Below are positions 21,903-33,566 of a stretch of DNA of 64,000 nucleotides, piece after piece. Numbering within the stretch: position 1 is the first letter of the stretch; the number at the start of each line of letters is the position of its first letter. The position numbers were made by a program, and so were the translations under genes. Source of the DNA: Allantophomopsis cytisporea (lineage: Eukaryota > Ascomycota > Leotiomycetes > Phacidiales > Phacidiaceae); the NCBI GenBank assembly GCA_024752435.1, contig CP103031.1, forward strand, positions 1,360,001-1,424,000, read 5' to 3'. The notes below the pieces were generated by a model. That model made no database searches. It had not been told where the DNA came from and saw only the letters and a program-made list of their open reading frames with translations.

Positions 21903-22992
21903 GTGGCCTATCGTTGGAGAGAGCCTTTAAACTACCCTACCTTTGATATTCACAGGCCCCATCGACAGTGTATGACAACAGTGGGTGTTTCTTTGACGAC
22001 TGGCAAGGCATCAGCACCGTAATGTATTATTCACTGCCAAATCCTGCTCGCTGCTCGATCGAGTTGTCTGCAGTGCCAATGGGCTGGACTCGCTAGACCT
22101 CTATCGATACTAGCATTCCAAGGTAGTGCGCCATAGCGTTACAGTTTTGTAAGGGTAAGCTTGGTTCGCGTGAGAATCAAAAGCTGGGTGCGTAGAAGGT
22201 GGTGGTAGCTGATGCTTGATGGTTGGTGAGTGATGAGCAGGTTCCAGAAAACAGCGATGATCTCTCTTCTTCTCCATAAGTATTTTTCTATCCTCGGCAT
22301 TCTTTGCAGCAGAGTTTAGCAGTGGAGTCTGGATATGTAAGCACAGAAAGGAAGGGTCCCAGTCTCCATGTGCAGATGGCGTAAGCATAGAGAGGCCACA
22401 AAAGGTTCAAAGGCTTCAGAGATCGAGCAAATAGCTTGAAAGAAGCAGGGCCAGCTGCACAGCTACTCATCGGAGAGGCTGGAAGGATGAAGGGGGTAGC
22501 TTTCCAATGCTCACCTAGGCATGGTGCTTGAATTCAAGGTGGTAGTGTGAGGTAGTAACTGTAAATAGTAGCTGGGCAGATGCGTACATGTGTGGGTGCG
22601 TATGGTTGAGAGGTGTTTGTGAGAACGATGAGGTGTGAGAGGGTGCGAGAAAGATGAGGTGAAAAGAGGGCATCAACGGAAGGAAGATGATGGATATACT
22701 ACGTGGAAAGGTATGAAAAGAGACGGATCAAGACAAGAAGAAGAGGATCTTATTGATGAGCTCCCTACAGCTGCATGAGATGGTCTTTCAGAATTCTGCG
22801 TGATTGTGTGGATTGGATTGGTTTATGCTGATGGTTGAGATATCAATTGGTCTGAAGAAGTCCAGGCACTTGTATCTGTATCAATCCTCCCGCCTTGTGA
22901 TTATGCCTACCCACTACGCCTGTGTTAAAGTTACTGGGCCTTATTCTACCACATCAATCATCGTCATGACCACCCACCACTATCACCACCTC

Positions 22993-23041
22993 CACACACA
23001 CACTCACACACTCACACTCACACTCACACTCACACTCACAT
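22993..23041. repeat. CACACT/CTCACA simple repeat
   Basis: Tandem CACACA and CTCACA units form a purine-poor tract in the presumed promoter or leader of the downstream RNA-binding protein gene. Confidence 0.9.
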
Positions 23042-23774
23042 CATCTCCCGCCTCCCACTACGCACACACTCGCTCTCTCACAGCTCACACAGCTCTTTCA
23101 CACTCACACGCTTCCATCACCCCTCCTCACCCCTCCACTTCCGACTACTTCTTCTCCCACCCCAACCTTACCTACCTTACCTTACCTAACCTGACCTATC
23201 TCACACCTACATCAACAACCAACATTCCTTGCGACACCTCACCCCTCCTCGTAAATCTCTTCATACACACATTTCTTCTTCCTCCTACATCATCCAAAAG
23301 AAAAGAAGAAAAAAGGAAATCCTGTTCCTATTCTCAATTCCACGATACAGTCATTTCAGTCTTCTCGACCGAATTCATTGCATCATCGCCATTGATTCTA
23401 TTCTAATCAAAAAGCTATACTGTATCTTACAGCTCCTCCTCTTCACAACAAACCAGACAAGCTCAAAGCTTCAAATACTAACAGACCAACCAACAATCAC
23501 CCCAAGAAGTTCGTCCGATCTCCTGCTACCTTTGCGCATTGCTATCATGGCTACAACTCACTCATTGCTCTGCTTACCTTCCCTCCACTCCCGTCCTACG
23601 CGGCCTCATGTTTAACACCGTTGTATATCATCTCTTTGTGTGAAAGCACTGCCTGCTTGCCTCTTCCTGTCCTGTTTTTCCTCTCATATTATGTTTCGCG
23701 ACAACACACAATTTCTTTGGTTTGCGCGAGAGTGGAAATTGAGACTTTGTGATCAGATACTACAAGACTTCATC

Positions 23775-24512
23775 ATGTCTAAGCTCTTTATTGGGTAAGT
23801 TCAATACTGCGCCTCTCTGGCTTTCCCCTGCTGTTTGGAATGTCAAAACTGAAGATTATCGCAGAGGCCTTGCATGGCACACCGATGAGAATGCTCTTCG
23901 TCAAAAGTTCGAGGAGTTTGGTGCTGTCGAGGAAGCCGTAAGTTTCAATCATCCATTGTTATTCACGAATTTGCGCTCACTTTTGCATAGGTCGTTGTCA
24001 AGGACCGCGATACTGGACGTAGCCGTGGTTTCGGTTTCGTTCGTTACGGCCAAGAGGCTGATGCCGAGGCTGCCATCACCGCAATGAACAACATTGAGTA
24101 AGTTGAATTTACTTCGTGCCCACTTTGCGCAGCAGATTCTAATGATTATCAGGTTTGATGGTCGCACTATTCGCGTCGACAAGGCTTCTGAGCGTGGTGC
24201 CGGAGGCGGTGGTGGTGGCTTCGGTGGTGGACGTGGAGGTGGTGGTGGCTACAACTCCCGTGGAGGTGGAGGTTACGGTGGAGGTGGATATGGTGGTGGC
24301 CGTGAGGGTGGCGGCGGCGGCGGCTACTCCGGAGGTGGAGGTTACGGTGGTGGCCAAGGTGGTGGATATGGTGGTGGACAAGGTAAGCTGCTTTCCTCGA
24401 GCTTGATACAAAGCTTGCCTTCAGACGGCATCTCGTACTGACATATTCTTTAGGCTACTCTGGAGGTGGAGGTGGCTACGCCGAGCAGCAGCAAGGTGGT
24501 GGACGTTGGTAA
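23775..24512 (+). CDS. Glycine-rich RNA-binding protein with one RRM
   Basis: Five exons (23775-23794, 23865-23937, 23991-24097, 24153-24382, 24454-24512) total 489 nt, 162 residues. Residues 1-80 form one RNA-recognition motif, with RNP2 as K-L-F-I-G-G-L at the N-terminus and RNP1 as R-G-F-G-F-V-R-Y. The remaining half is a low-complexity Gly-Gly-Tyr/Arg tail ending Q-Q-Q-G-G-G-R-W. This layout matches small glycine-rich RNA-binding proteins (cold-inducible/GRP type), which bind RNA in nucleus and cytoplasm and act in stress-linked RNA processing. The first exon is only 20 nt and splits the G-G of RNP2. The leader is long and CT-rich, as in highly expressed fungal genes. The exact orthologue is not identified. 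Confidence 0.95.
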
Positions 24513-25152
24513 TCAACCAACGTTCTCGCACAGTATGGATGCCTTCTCCGGACTCTTGACTCTCGTTCCCGAAGAAGAGAGCATTAAGATACCCAAAAAG
24601 ATGCGCTTTCGGATGTTCTCAGCGAACGGTTAATTATGTCGATCTGTGGAACTTCATTTCTCTACCTCTTTAGAGAATTGAAGTCTTTACTTTAATCTTC
24701 AACATGGTTTCTCTGGATCTCGTTTTCACTCAGCAAGCCATCTTTTCAGTTGCGCTTTGGCCTCGGAGTTATGGGGAGTTAAACCTACCTACTTGCTTTC
24801 AAACCACACTTACAAAATCCTAACGCCTTTCTCGACACATGATTCTTTCTTTGCTTTCCTCTTCTTTCTGCGCTGCGCTTCCAACCCGAAAAAAACAACC
24901 TTCAATTGTGACGACCTTTCAAACGCTTTAATTTCGGATGATCTCTATGGCTCAAATGGTATTTTCTTCTGGCAGAAATTGTAATAGGCAGGATCTGGGG
25001 TGACGTGCTTCGCTGATAGGCAGTAATGAAATTGCAAGGCTCTTCCTGTCGATTGAGGTTTACCTACCATATGCTGGTGATGTATAAAACTGATTGAATT
25101 CAAGTGACGATGAACACATGAGTGAGATGTTGAAAACTATAGATACTGACCT
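24513..25152. other. 3' flanking region of the RNA-binding protein gene
   Basis: This is the presumed 3' UTR of the RNA-binding protein gene and the convergent 3' end of the ChaC gene. I see no other feature. Confidence 0.5.
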
Positions 25153-26268
25153 TTAGTTTAACTTTTTAACCTCCTCCAAGTCCTCGTCTAATACCTCTTT
25201 GACATCCTCATTTGTCTTTACCAATCCCTCTACATGTCCATCTCTAATGTCTTCGTCCTTGTCCTTTTCATCCTCCCGCGTAGCAATCTCCCGCACCCGT
25301 CTTGCCAAATCCTCAATATGCACATCATGGCTCTCAGGCCCTAGTTCTCGCAACGCCTCATCCAACCCCAGCAGATAATCCCTATTCAGCCCACTCGGCC
25401 CCACACTCCGATAGATATGCTCCGCAAGCGCCTGCACATCCTGCACGCCCGTGAACTGCGGGTTGGAAGGCGTCCCAATATAAACCAGGCAATTGATAGT
25501 CTCCTCGCCCTCCACGACGTTCCCGGGCGTCGCACCATCCGCTTCGCGTCCTGACGAGTCCGTAGACGTAGTCGTAGTCATCGTCGACGTCGACTCGCTT
25601 GGCTGGACCGGGTGGAACGGCGTGTAGTGGATCGTGTACCCGTTTATCTCCCGGATGTCAAGATACGCCTTCACTTCCTCCACGTACTCGGCCGCGATGC
25701 GGTATGCGCAGCCCCAGACCTTCGGTGGCGCCGGGTGCGGGTCGTGCAGTGTGCTCCAGAAGGAGTGCGTGATCAGCGTCACGACGCGGCCGGGGGCTTC
25801 TGGAGTGCCGCGGTGGTCTTCACTGTGAGGGAAGGAGTCAGCAATTGTCCTTGTCCTTGTCCTTGTCCTTGTGCTCGTTGTTGTCCTCGCTCTTGATGTG
25901 GAGTGTCGGTATGTGCTGGTGTAAGGGGTAAAGGGGAAGAGGGACGCATGTACCTGGCCTATATATTCCATGAGCCATTCTTCTACGGACTGAATGCGCG
26001 CGCTTCATCTTTCTCGGGTCTTCGGGTCACACACCTGCCAGAATCGTCGCACGTAGCCTCTTACATAGCCTGGGATTCGCCGATCTGTTGCGTATCAGCC
26101 TTGTACTGTGGCTTGGGGAGCGCACGAGAGCTACCGAAATGTGGTGGGGGTTTCCAGATCAGAGAGCTTGACTGAGATTAGTTTGATGTGCCTTTCTTGG
26201 TAGAGCCGCATGATAACTCACCCGTAGCCAAATAGCCAGAACTCTTCAGGCTCTTGGCCAGATTCCAT
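25153..26268 (-). CDS. ChaC-type gamma-glutamylcyclotransferase
   Basis: Four exons on the minus strand: 26222-26268, 26135-26166, about 26033-26084 and 25153-25822, about 266 residues. ChaC enzymes degrade glutathione to 5-oxoproline and Cys-Gly in the cytosol. The protein has the substrate-binding F-G-Y-G-S-L-I-W near residue 12, P-G-Y-V-R-G-Y-V-R-R-F-W-Q, D-H-R-G-T-P-E-A-P-G-R-V-V-T-L, V-W-G-C-A-Y-R-I and Y-L-D-I-R-E-I-N-G-Y, whose Glu is the predicted catalytic acid. It ends in an acidic, Lys/Glu-rich tail. The exon 3 donor is ambiguous: GTGTGT right after W-Q leaves the frame two bases short, and using the next GT restores it. Intron 3 carries a TTGTCC hexamer repeat. The start ATG at 26266-26268 gives M-E-S-G-Q-E-P-E-E-F-W. 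Confidence 0.92.
25846..25872. repeat. TTGTCC hexamer repeat inside a ChaC intron
   Basis: About four tandem TTGTCC units lie within the third intron of the ChaC gene, just upstream (in transcript sense) of the acceptor. They create a Thr-Arg repeat in a spurious open frame. Confidence 0.85.
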
Positions 26269-27610
26269 TTTCTGTGTATGATGTTCGAATGCTGCACCTC
26301 AAGAGCTCCGCGAAGCACGAGCTGTCGAGTGGATATGTCATCTTGTAGAGGCCTGAGGTGTTAGTTCCGGGTGATTTCTGGAATTGGTTGGTTGGTTGGC
26401 TTTGCGGAGAAGCTGCGTACCTAGGTCGGGAACGCAATTCTTCGCGTCTTCGATGATAATATGTAAGACGCGCGTGGGTTGAAGTGAACTCTGTGATGCT
26501 TCGACTCGTGCACTGGCGTGCCTCATGATGGGATTTTGCCGATTGCAGCAGAACATTATTTGGATGGGATCTCGTGCGACTTGATGTTATGAAGGGTGAG
26601 AATCATACAGTCGGAGAGGGTTTCAGCTGGTGGAAAGTATGCAGTCATATGATATGGCTACCAAGGTCATTTCAGCGATACAGTACTAGATGTCTTGGCC
26701 ATCTTATCGCTCACTTCGAAGTCACTTAAAATGAACGTCGGTATCTTCGTCTCTCACGGTGAAGCACCCGAAGAAACTCATCCGTGAATGAATATCATAT
26801 TCTGTTGCCAAAAAAGTGCCTTGGGCATATATTATCACTCAACTATCTGTTACTGGCCAAGCCACAGCCAATTCGCAGGGATACGGGCAGAACGACAGAC
26901 AGCACAGAACCACCTAAAGCCAAGGCTTGGCCTACGAAGTCTGTCGAGTCAGATCCACTGTCGAACAGTGCCCTCTTATAACCAGAACTGTCAATTTCAG
27001 GGTCCCGCACTGGCAAAATAACATTGAATTAGAGAAGTAAGAGTAAGCTCGAGTTGGATCTTGAGCACGAGTTCAACACGAGGGACACAGGGAACATCAC
27101 TGTATCAATACGGAGTCGTACGTACGTACATACTCGTACACGAGCAGTCAATAGGAGCCTCATATACGAAGTACGACGTATTCATTTCATAAGCCTCACG
27201 ATTATCTCGACTCCCGCTCTATGTACTCAAATAGTAAGGTACATATTACATACATACTTGGTAGATTAGCATCCCCCCCACCCTCCGCCACTCTCGCTCA
27301 AGTCGAGTCTCCCCGCGGTGTTTGCGACTGCGACTTGCGACTGCAACTCAGACTCTACGATTAGATTGCCCAAGCTCAAGTCAAGAAAAAAAGAGGGGCA
27401 CATCTCCTATTTACTGCGCCAACAGCAAGTCATAGTGCTTCGGTGACACTTCACCGAAACACATAACCGCAGCTCCGTCAGCCTTGTCTACTTGCAAAAA
27501 AACAGTCACTCTCTACATATATTCCAACACACCACATCCAATAATACGGAGTATACCTCAATAACCCAATACGAATTTCAGGGACTTTTAAGGTTCGCAG
27601 CATAGAAGCC
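26269..27610. other. Divergent intergenic region between ChaC and penta-EF-hand genes
   Basis: Shared 5' region of two divergent genes. It contains TACGGAGT at 27109, a run of TACG repeats near 27120 and TACGGAGTA at 27545-27553, about 60 nt before the penta-EF-hand ATG. No other coding feature is supportable. Confidence 0.5.
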
Positions 27611-28692
27611 ATGGCTTATAATAGAACATTCAATCCAGACGCCTTGCCTGCGTAAGTTATCCTCGTCCACAGAGCTACCCCTCGATCACTAACATATCTA
27701 CAGATTCGCAGAGCCAGAAAGGGTACATGAAATCCCCTTCCTCAAAATCGAGCAAATTTAACAATTCGAATTGCTGTTAACATTGTGCAGAAACACTCCG
27801 CAGGCCACCCCAGCGTACCTCCGCCACAGACATACCAAACGCCGCCCGCGCAGTCCTACCAACAACCGCCGCCGCAGACCTACGCCAACAGACCACAACC
27901 CACTCCCCCCAATAATTACCAGAGTCAAGGCCTCCGTCACGACTCACGACAGCAGAACAATCACAGTGGTCAAGGCTACCGTCAACCTTCTCCGGGCCTC
28001 ATGTCTCCTCCGCAGCAACAATCTCACACTCCTCAGCTGGGCGGCCGCCCAATTGCCGTCTCCAGACCACCGCCATCTCCATCTCCTTCTGGAAAGCCCA
28101 CCGATCCAGCTCTTTTGCCGTTATTCAATGCTGTTGATAAGAACCGTACGTGCCAATAGATCTCAGTCTCCCAATATAATTCCTAAACTCCATCTATCAC
28201 CATTGAACGAGTAAGTGCTGACGCAAACAAGGTACTGGCCAACTCTCCGAAGCAGAACTCGGCTCGGCGCTCGTAAATGGCGACTGGTCTCCCTTCGACC
28301 CACACACCGTTCGCATGATGATCCGCATGTTCGACAGCGACCGCTCAGGCACGATCGGCTTCGAGGAGTTCTGCGGGCTCTGGGGCTTCCTTGGCGCATG
28401 GCGCCAGCTCTTTGACCGCTTCGACGTCGATCGCTCTGGCAACATCAGCCTCACCGAATACACAGACGCGTTGGTGGCCTTTGGATACCGTCTCAGCACC
28501 GGATTTGTGGAGATGCTTTTCCGAATCTATGATAAGAAGAATGCGGGGGCTATTGGGTTCGATGTCTTTGTGCAGAGCTGTATTAGTCTGAAGAGGATGA
28601 CGGATGTTTTCAAGCGGTATGATGATGATCGTGATGGGTTTATTACTCTCAGTTTTGAGGATTTCTTGACGGAGATTTTGAGGCAGAGATAG
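27611..28692 (+). CDS. Penta-EF-hand calcium-binding protein (ALG-2/Pef1-like)
   Basis: Four exons (27611-27651, 27704-27722, 27791-28145, 28232-28692) total 876 nt, 291 residues. The N-terminal 130 residues are Pro/Gln/Tyr-rich and disordered, as in ALG-2, sorcin and yeast Pef1. The C-terminal part has EF-hand loops D-S-D-R-S-G-T-I-G-F-E-E, D-V-D-R-S-G-N-I-S-L-T-E, a degenerate D-K-K-N-A-G-A-I-G, and D-D-D-R-D-G-F-I-T-L. This order, with W-x-F-L-x-x-W-R-Q-L-F between the first loops, is typical of the family, which binds Ca2+ and partner proteins in membrane trafficking and cell-cycle control. The exact partner is unknown. Exon 2 is only 19 nt. Confidence 0.93.
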
Positions 28693-29425
28693 AGCGGTTG
28701 TGTTCTGTTGAATATGCTGCGTGGTTGAAACAGAAATTGTTGTATTTGGGTGTGGGTGTGTTTTTTGGGTTCATAAACTGGATATAGGGTGCATATTGAG
28801 GATCTCCTCTGTTTTTCTTCTTCTTATTTCTTCTTCATTTTAGGGTCTTCTTCTTCTGTCTACTATACGTTATTTAGTGTATTCCGTTTCGCCGGGTAGG
28901 GGTCGAGCCACGGTTGTCGTTAGAAAATACGATACCCCTTTTTTCCCTTGGCCTCATATTGAAAATACATCTTTTAACTTCCTATATACGACTTCTATCA
29001 CATGGACCTGATTGTGATTAATAAGCAAAGAGTGGTGACTACATAGCTGAACAGCAGCGGCTGTATGAAGACAACCTCTCTTTAAAGTATAGATTGGCCC
29101 CGTTCGTACGATAAATAATATACGTCTCGCCATCAAACCCAGCAATGACTGACTTTTTGGAGGATCCTCTGTACTTGGCCACTTATAAGTGAAGCCAGCT
29201 TTTATGCACTACAAACGTCGCCGTGTACATGCGAAGCAGGAGTTTTCTGAGCACGAGATAAAAGTTCCATCAAACTGCACTGACTACTCATCTCTATTCG
29301 TCGCATTCACACGGCCAAAATAGATGACACGGCAATAGCAGATCTAGATATAGCTACACCAATCCTTCTGCCAACACTTATCACCCACCACTTATTCCCC
29401 ATCTCAATCCCAAATCCCATCAGAC
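28693..29425. other. Convergent 3' spacer
   Basis: Between the penta-EF-hand and GH15 3' ends. It contains a TTCTTC-rich tract near 28815-28860 and no supportable gene. Confidence 0.5.
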
Positions 29426-31869
29426 TCACATCCCACCCTTACCACCACTCGTACGGTCAAGATTAAACGCCGCACTAATAAGCGCCAAGTGCGAGAATGC
29501 CTGCGGCGTATTCCCGAGCTGCTCACCACTCCTTGCGATTTCCTCGGAGAAAAGCCCCAAATGATTCGAGAAACTCAGCATATTCTCAAATATATTGATA
29601 GCCCTAACGAGGTACTTCTTGTCGTAGGCACCAGCCCTGGTAAGCGCTTCCACAAGCCAGAAGGTGATGAGGGAGAAGGCGCCCTCCGAACCACCGACAC
29701 CATCCTCGGACAGGGCCGTATTGTACCGAGATACCAGCCCCGTAGACGTCAGCCCGCCCTTCTCTGGCGGGAGCAGGATTCGGTCGACGGTGCGGAGGAA
29801 GCGTGGGTCATTGGGGGCGATGAAGAAAACGAGAGGGGCAATTAGGATGGACGAGTCGAGGATGTCGCCTGACTCGTACGATTGGACGAAGCACTCGAGG
29901 GTCTGTGAGTAGCCTTTCTCCATGATTTGCTCGTAGATATCGTCACGGGCTTTGAGCCATTGTGCGCGGTTGGGACATGGTAGGCATCGTTTGTCAGAAA
30001 GGCGGAGTGCCCGGTCAAAGCATACCCAGAGCATGATTTTTGAGTAGACGAAGTTCTGCTTCTTGTTGCGCACTTCCCAGATGGACATGTCAGGATCTAA
30101 GAGGTATGTTAGTAATGGGTTTGTTTGGTTGGGCCATTTATGATATGGGCGGATCGTGCTTACCTCTCCAGATAGTCAAAGCATGATCTGTGAATTCTGT
30201 TAGAGATGCAGGTCAAGTGTCAGAGGCTTGTCCTACCTGTGATTTCTCGAACAGCTACCCATTGTTCCCAAGTAACTGGTTTGCCATATTTATTGTACAG
30301 GTAGATCGCGTCCATGAGTTCTCCATAAATATCAAATTGCTGATGAAAGGCGGCTCCGTTGCCAATACGAACGGGTTTACTGCCTCTGTAACCATCGAGA
30401 TGACTGACATATAAGTAGAGGAACATGCAAGTATATGGACTTACTTACCTCAGTTCTATCTCGGGGATATCTGTATCGCCACGAATTGTGAACATGATAG
30501 GTAAGGCACCCTCTTTACTACGAGACTTTCGAAAACGGTCGCTCATGAAATTCATGTACGCATCAGCCTCATCAATAAAGCCCATTCTGAGAAAAATGTA
30601 GATGACAAATGAACTATCTCGGACCCAGGTGAATCGATAGTCCCAGTTTCTAATGCTGTATTAGTCTTTGACTTGGAAATGGTTTACACCGTGACTTACC
30701 TCACACCACCAATGTCCTCTGGAATCGAGAACGTTGGTGCAGCAATGATTGCACCAGTAGGCTCATACGTCAGCAACTTAAGTATCATCAAACTTCTGGA
30801 TACCACTTCTCTCCAACGACCCTTGTATTTGCTCTTCGAAATCCAGTTATACCAATAACTCTGGGTATCATGCTGTTGTAAATCAAGCACCTGGGTAGTA
30901 ATCTGGTTCGTGACATGATTCTCAATATCATCTCTTAGCACAAAGGAGATAGCCTGCCCTTCTTCAAGATGGATTTTGGCGACAACTCCGCTACCAAGCA
31001 TTTCTTTCTTCTTTTCCTTCTTGAAATGAACAGTAGGACATGCTATAGCATCCTCTTCGCCTCGGTCAATAATGACATCTAGTTGCAACTTCGTATCCTT
31101 GCTATGGAATGTTACAGTCTTGCTCTGAGGACTTCCAGGGAAATGATCGGTAAGCAAAATCTCGGTCTCATGCTCTGCACGAGCATAATCAAAGGCGGGA
31201 AAGATCTCGACATCTATGATTTCTTCATTAGTGTTCCTAATGGCATTTTGTTTAGTTTTAGGGTGGACATACAAAGATCCATAGATCCTCGGACACACTC
31301 AACCCTTCGGGTACACCATCGCTTCAATTCATCCTGAACTACGAGGCCCTCACGATACGACGTCTGCTTCGGGGTTCTCTTCAGAACCATGTTGGAGTCC
31401 TTTGGGCGTGGAAAGAAGTCAATAATCTCTACCACTCCATCTTCGTGCAAGAATCTTGTCAGCAGAATGTTACTACTCGGTAGGTATTGTTGCTTGGTGG
31501 TGTAGGTGATATTATCAGACGGTTGGATAGTAAAGTATCCACCCTTGTCTTTGTCCAGGAGTCTGCAGAAGATGGAAGGAGAGTCAAATTCGGGCCTATA
31601 GACTCTATATCAGTATCTTGAGGATTTATATGTTGTAAAGTCATGTGATTTGAAGCTCAGCGGATTGAAATAATGGTTAGTGATAGGCGCGAGTGAGTTA
31701 TGGGGAGTAAGTTGTATCAAAAAGACCATTACCAGCACATGAAGTCCAGACTTCCATCAATTCCTACAAGCGCACATGTCCGCATATTCCCAATGAGTCC
31801 ATAATGTTCAATGGGCAAGTATCCAGTAGCATTACGCCGATTGGACTCGGCGCAACTGCTGGTAGTCAT
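29426..31869 (-). CDS. GH15 family glycosidase (trehalase/glucoamylase-like), frame conflict at a micro-exon
   Basis: Exons: 31733-31869, 31273-31595, 30700-31213, 30449-30649, 30237-30403, a 23-nt micro-exon 30165-30187, and 29426-30096. The N-terminal part (Y-G-L-I-G-N-M-R-T-C-A-L-V, D-G-S-L-D-F-M-C-W-P, F-F-P-R-P) matches the trehalase-like N-terminal domain seen before cytosolic GH15 enzymes. The GH15 (alpha/alpha)6 domain follows, with N-W-D-Y-R-F-T-W-V-R-D-S-S-F, G-A-A-F-H-Q-Q-F-D-I-Y-G-E and D-P-D-M-S-I-W-E-V-R. No signal peptide is seen, so an intracellular role on trehalose or oligosaccharides is likely; substrate is not shown. Without the micro-exon the frame closes (2013 nt, 670 residues). 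With it, family-like L-T-I-W-R is encoded, but the frame is off by one. ATG at 31867-31869 is chosen because G-Y-L-P-I-E-H-Y follows soon after. Confidence 0.85.
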
Positions 31870-33566
31870 GGCGATGCGGATAAGTAGGAAACTTTGATAG
31901 AAGGGTAGAATAACAGTTGTCTTTGAGGGAGGCCAGGAAGAAGATACGGTAATAACTTGCTTGAATGTCACAATTCCGGGAGATCCGAGGAGTGTTTTGG
32001 ATGATTGGATTGGATTGTTATTTTGAAGATCGTGAGAGTGATAGGCGGGAATGACGTTGTGACTTAAATGAGAACTATCTAAGGTAAGATCCTCAGGTAC
32101 GCCGCTGATAAGTAGCTAGTCTAGGCGGTGTTTATATCAGAGCAGCCACGGTGATTGGCTATGTTATTATGCATGTCATGGCAGCTTCTGGAGGTTTATG
32201 GAAATGTTCGCACGTGATGTGATTGCATTCTCCTGCGGGTCACGGGGGAGGGAGGGAGTTTTAACTTTAAGACGCTCTAAGTATGTGGGGTAGAAGCAGG
32301 AACATTAAGTATGTACATAGTGTTTCTTCCAGCGGACTGAATTTGAAAATTGAATCGATTGTACATATAGACTAGCAAAACATTAAGTGCTCACTATATA
32401 GGTATAGGTCCTCCTCTTCGTAACGCAGTTGGCTACATTATCTCGTATGTACATACTACCAACCTGGTTCTGGTAGACAATATATTTATTTGAGGTTGTA
32501 GCATTGGAGTTACTCGTTAACATATAGCAACTATACAGGAGCATAGCAAAAAGGCAGGTAAGAAGGAAGAACGATAGGACTTCTGTTCATAACAAGATAT
32601 AAAATGAAAGACACTTCTATTATACACTTATAGCCAATCTATGGAACCGATTGCCTTCATATGACGTTGTTGAAGCGAAGCTGATGGTTGGTATGTGTAA
32701 GAGTGAGTTGTCGGCTATTGGGGCGGATTCTCATTTGCCGGGGTTGAAAGTACAATGTGATACTGCGCCAAGGTGGTGAGGATTTTGCACTCTTGTTTGA
32801 ATTGAGGGTCTATGAGGGAATAGTTGTAATGAAGTTCCGTAATTCATTGATATATCTCGAAGACGAGGAGTTGGAGCAATGGTGATTCGATGTCCTCTTA
32901 TAATCGATCTGCTCTCTATCGTTGATTGCCTGTTGTTGACTACAAGCATGGCTTGATAGAACATGGAAAAATAGGGACTGTTATTATCTGACATGGCTCA
33001 TTCAACATTTGACTTGACATGCGTACAATAAAGAGTTTAGATTGTCTCTCATTATTCCGGTGATGGGCAGAACAGATGGGAATTGGTAGAATGTCATGTT
33101 TATCTCTCATCTGTCTCTATTATATGCTTCTCATATGTTTGTGCACATGTACCTACCCATCACCAATGACGTTAATCGACGTGTACGGTGATAATGCATG
33201 TTCGACTTCTCATATCGAAAAGGCAACTTCACCCCATTTGAAATAGGATACGCCCGAAATGGCAAATATGTATGTACCTTATCAGCCTGCCACGTCTGCG
33301 GGGTCCTGCCTCGGCCACGGAGTATCTCAACCCTTGACTTCGCCCGTCCCCCACAATCCCACTTCAGTAGCCGGCTTGAGCTTCAAAAACGCCATCATAT
33401 CCCCCACTGACACCACCAGCTACTTTTTACCATTAAATAATTGGACTTCTGCGAATTCTCTCGCACGTTCCCCAAATCCTCCAAGAATCCTCTCTCACTG
33501 AACCAATCCCTAAAAAGATTGAATTAAAAGGAAAACACATAAGAGCAGATTGATAAGGAAGACACA
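31870..33566. other. Divergent intergenic region between GH15 and aldo-keto reductase genes
   Basis: Probable promoters of both flanking genes. A CACGTG-like E-box occurs near 32212. The open frames at 32731-32994 and 33198-33501 show no domain. I see nothing else supportable. Confidence 0.5.

Larger units (their letters stand above)
18652..23774. other. 5.1-kb gene-free region
   Basis: Open frames of 60-139 codons occur (for example near 19483-19997 and 20642-20890), but none has domain motifs, a convincing start or splice structure. The region holds a GC-rich inverted repeat at 20282-20337, a CTTCCT microsatellite at 21871-21902, a CACTCA-type repeat at 22993-23041 and TTACC repeats near 23165. 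The last 800 nt are pyrimidine-rich and probably form promoter and 5' leader of the RNA-binding protein gene. Confidence 0.5.
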
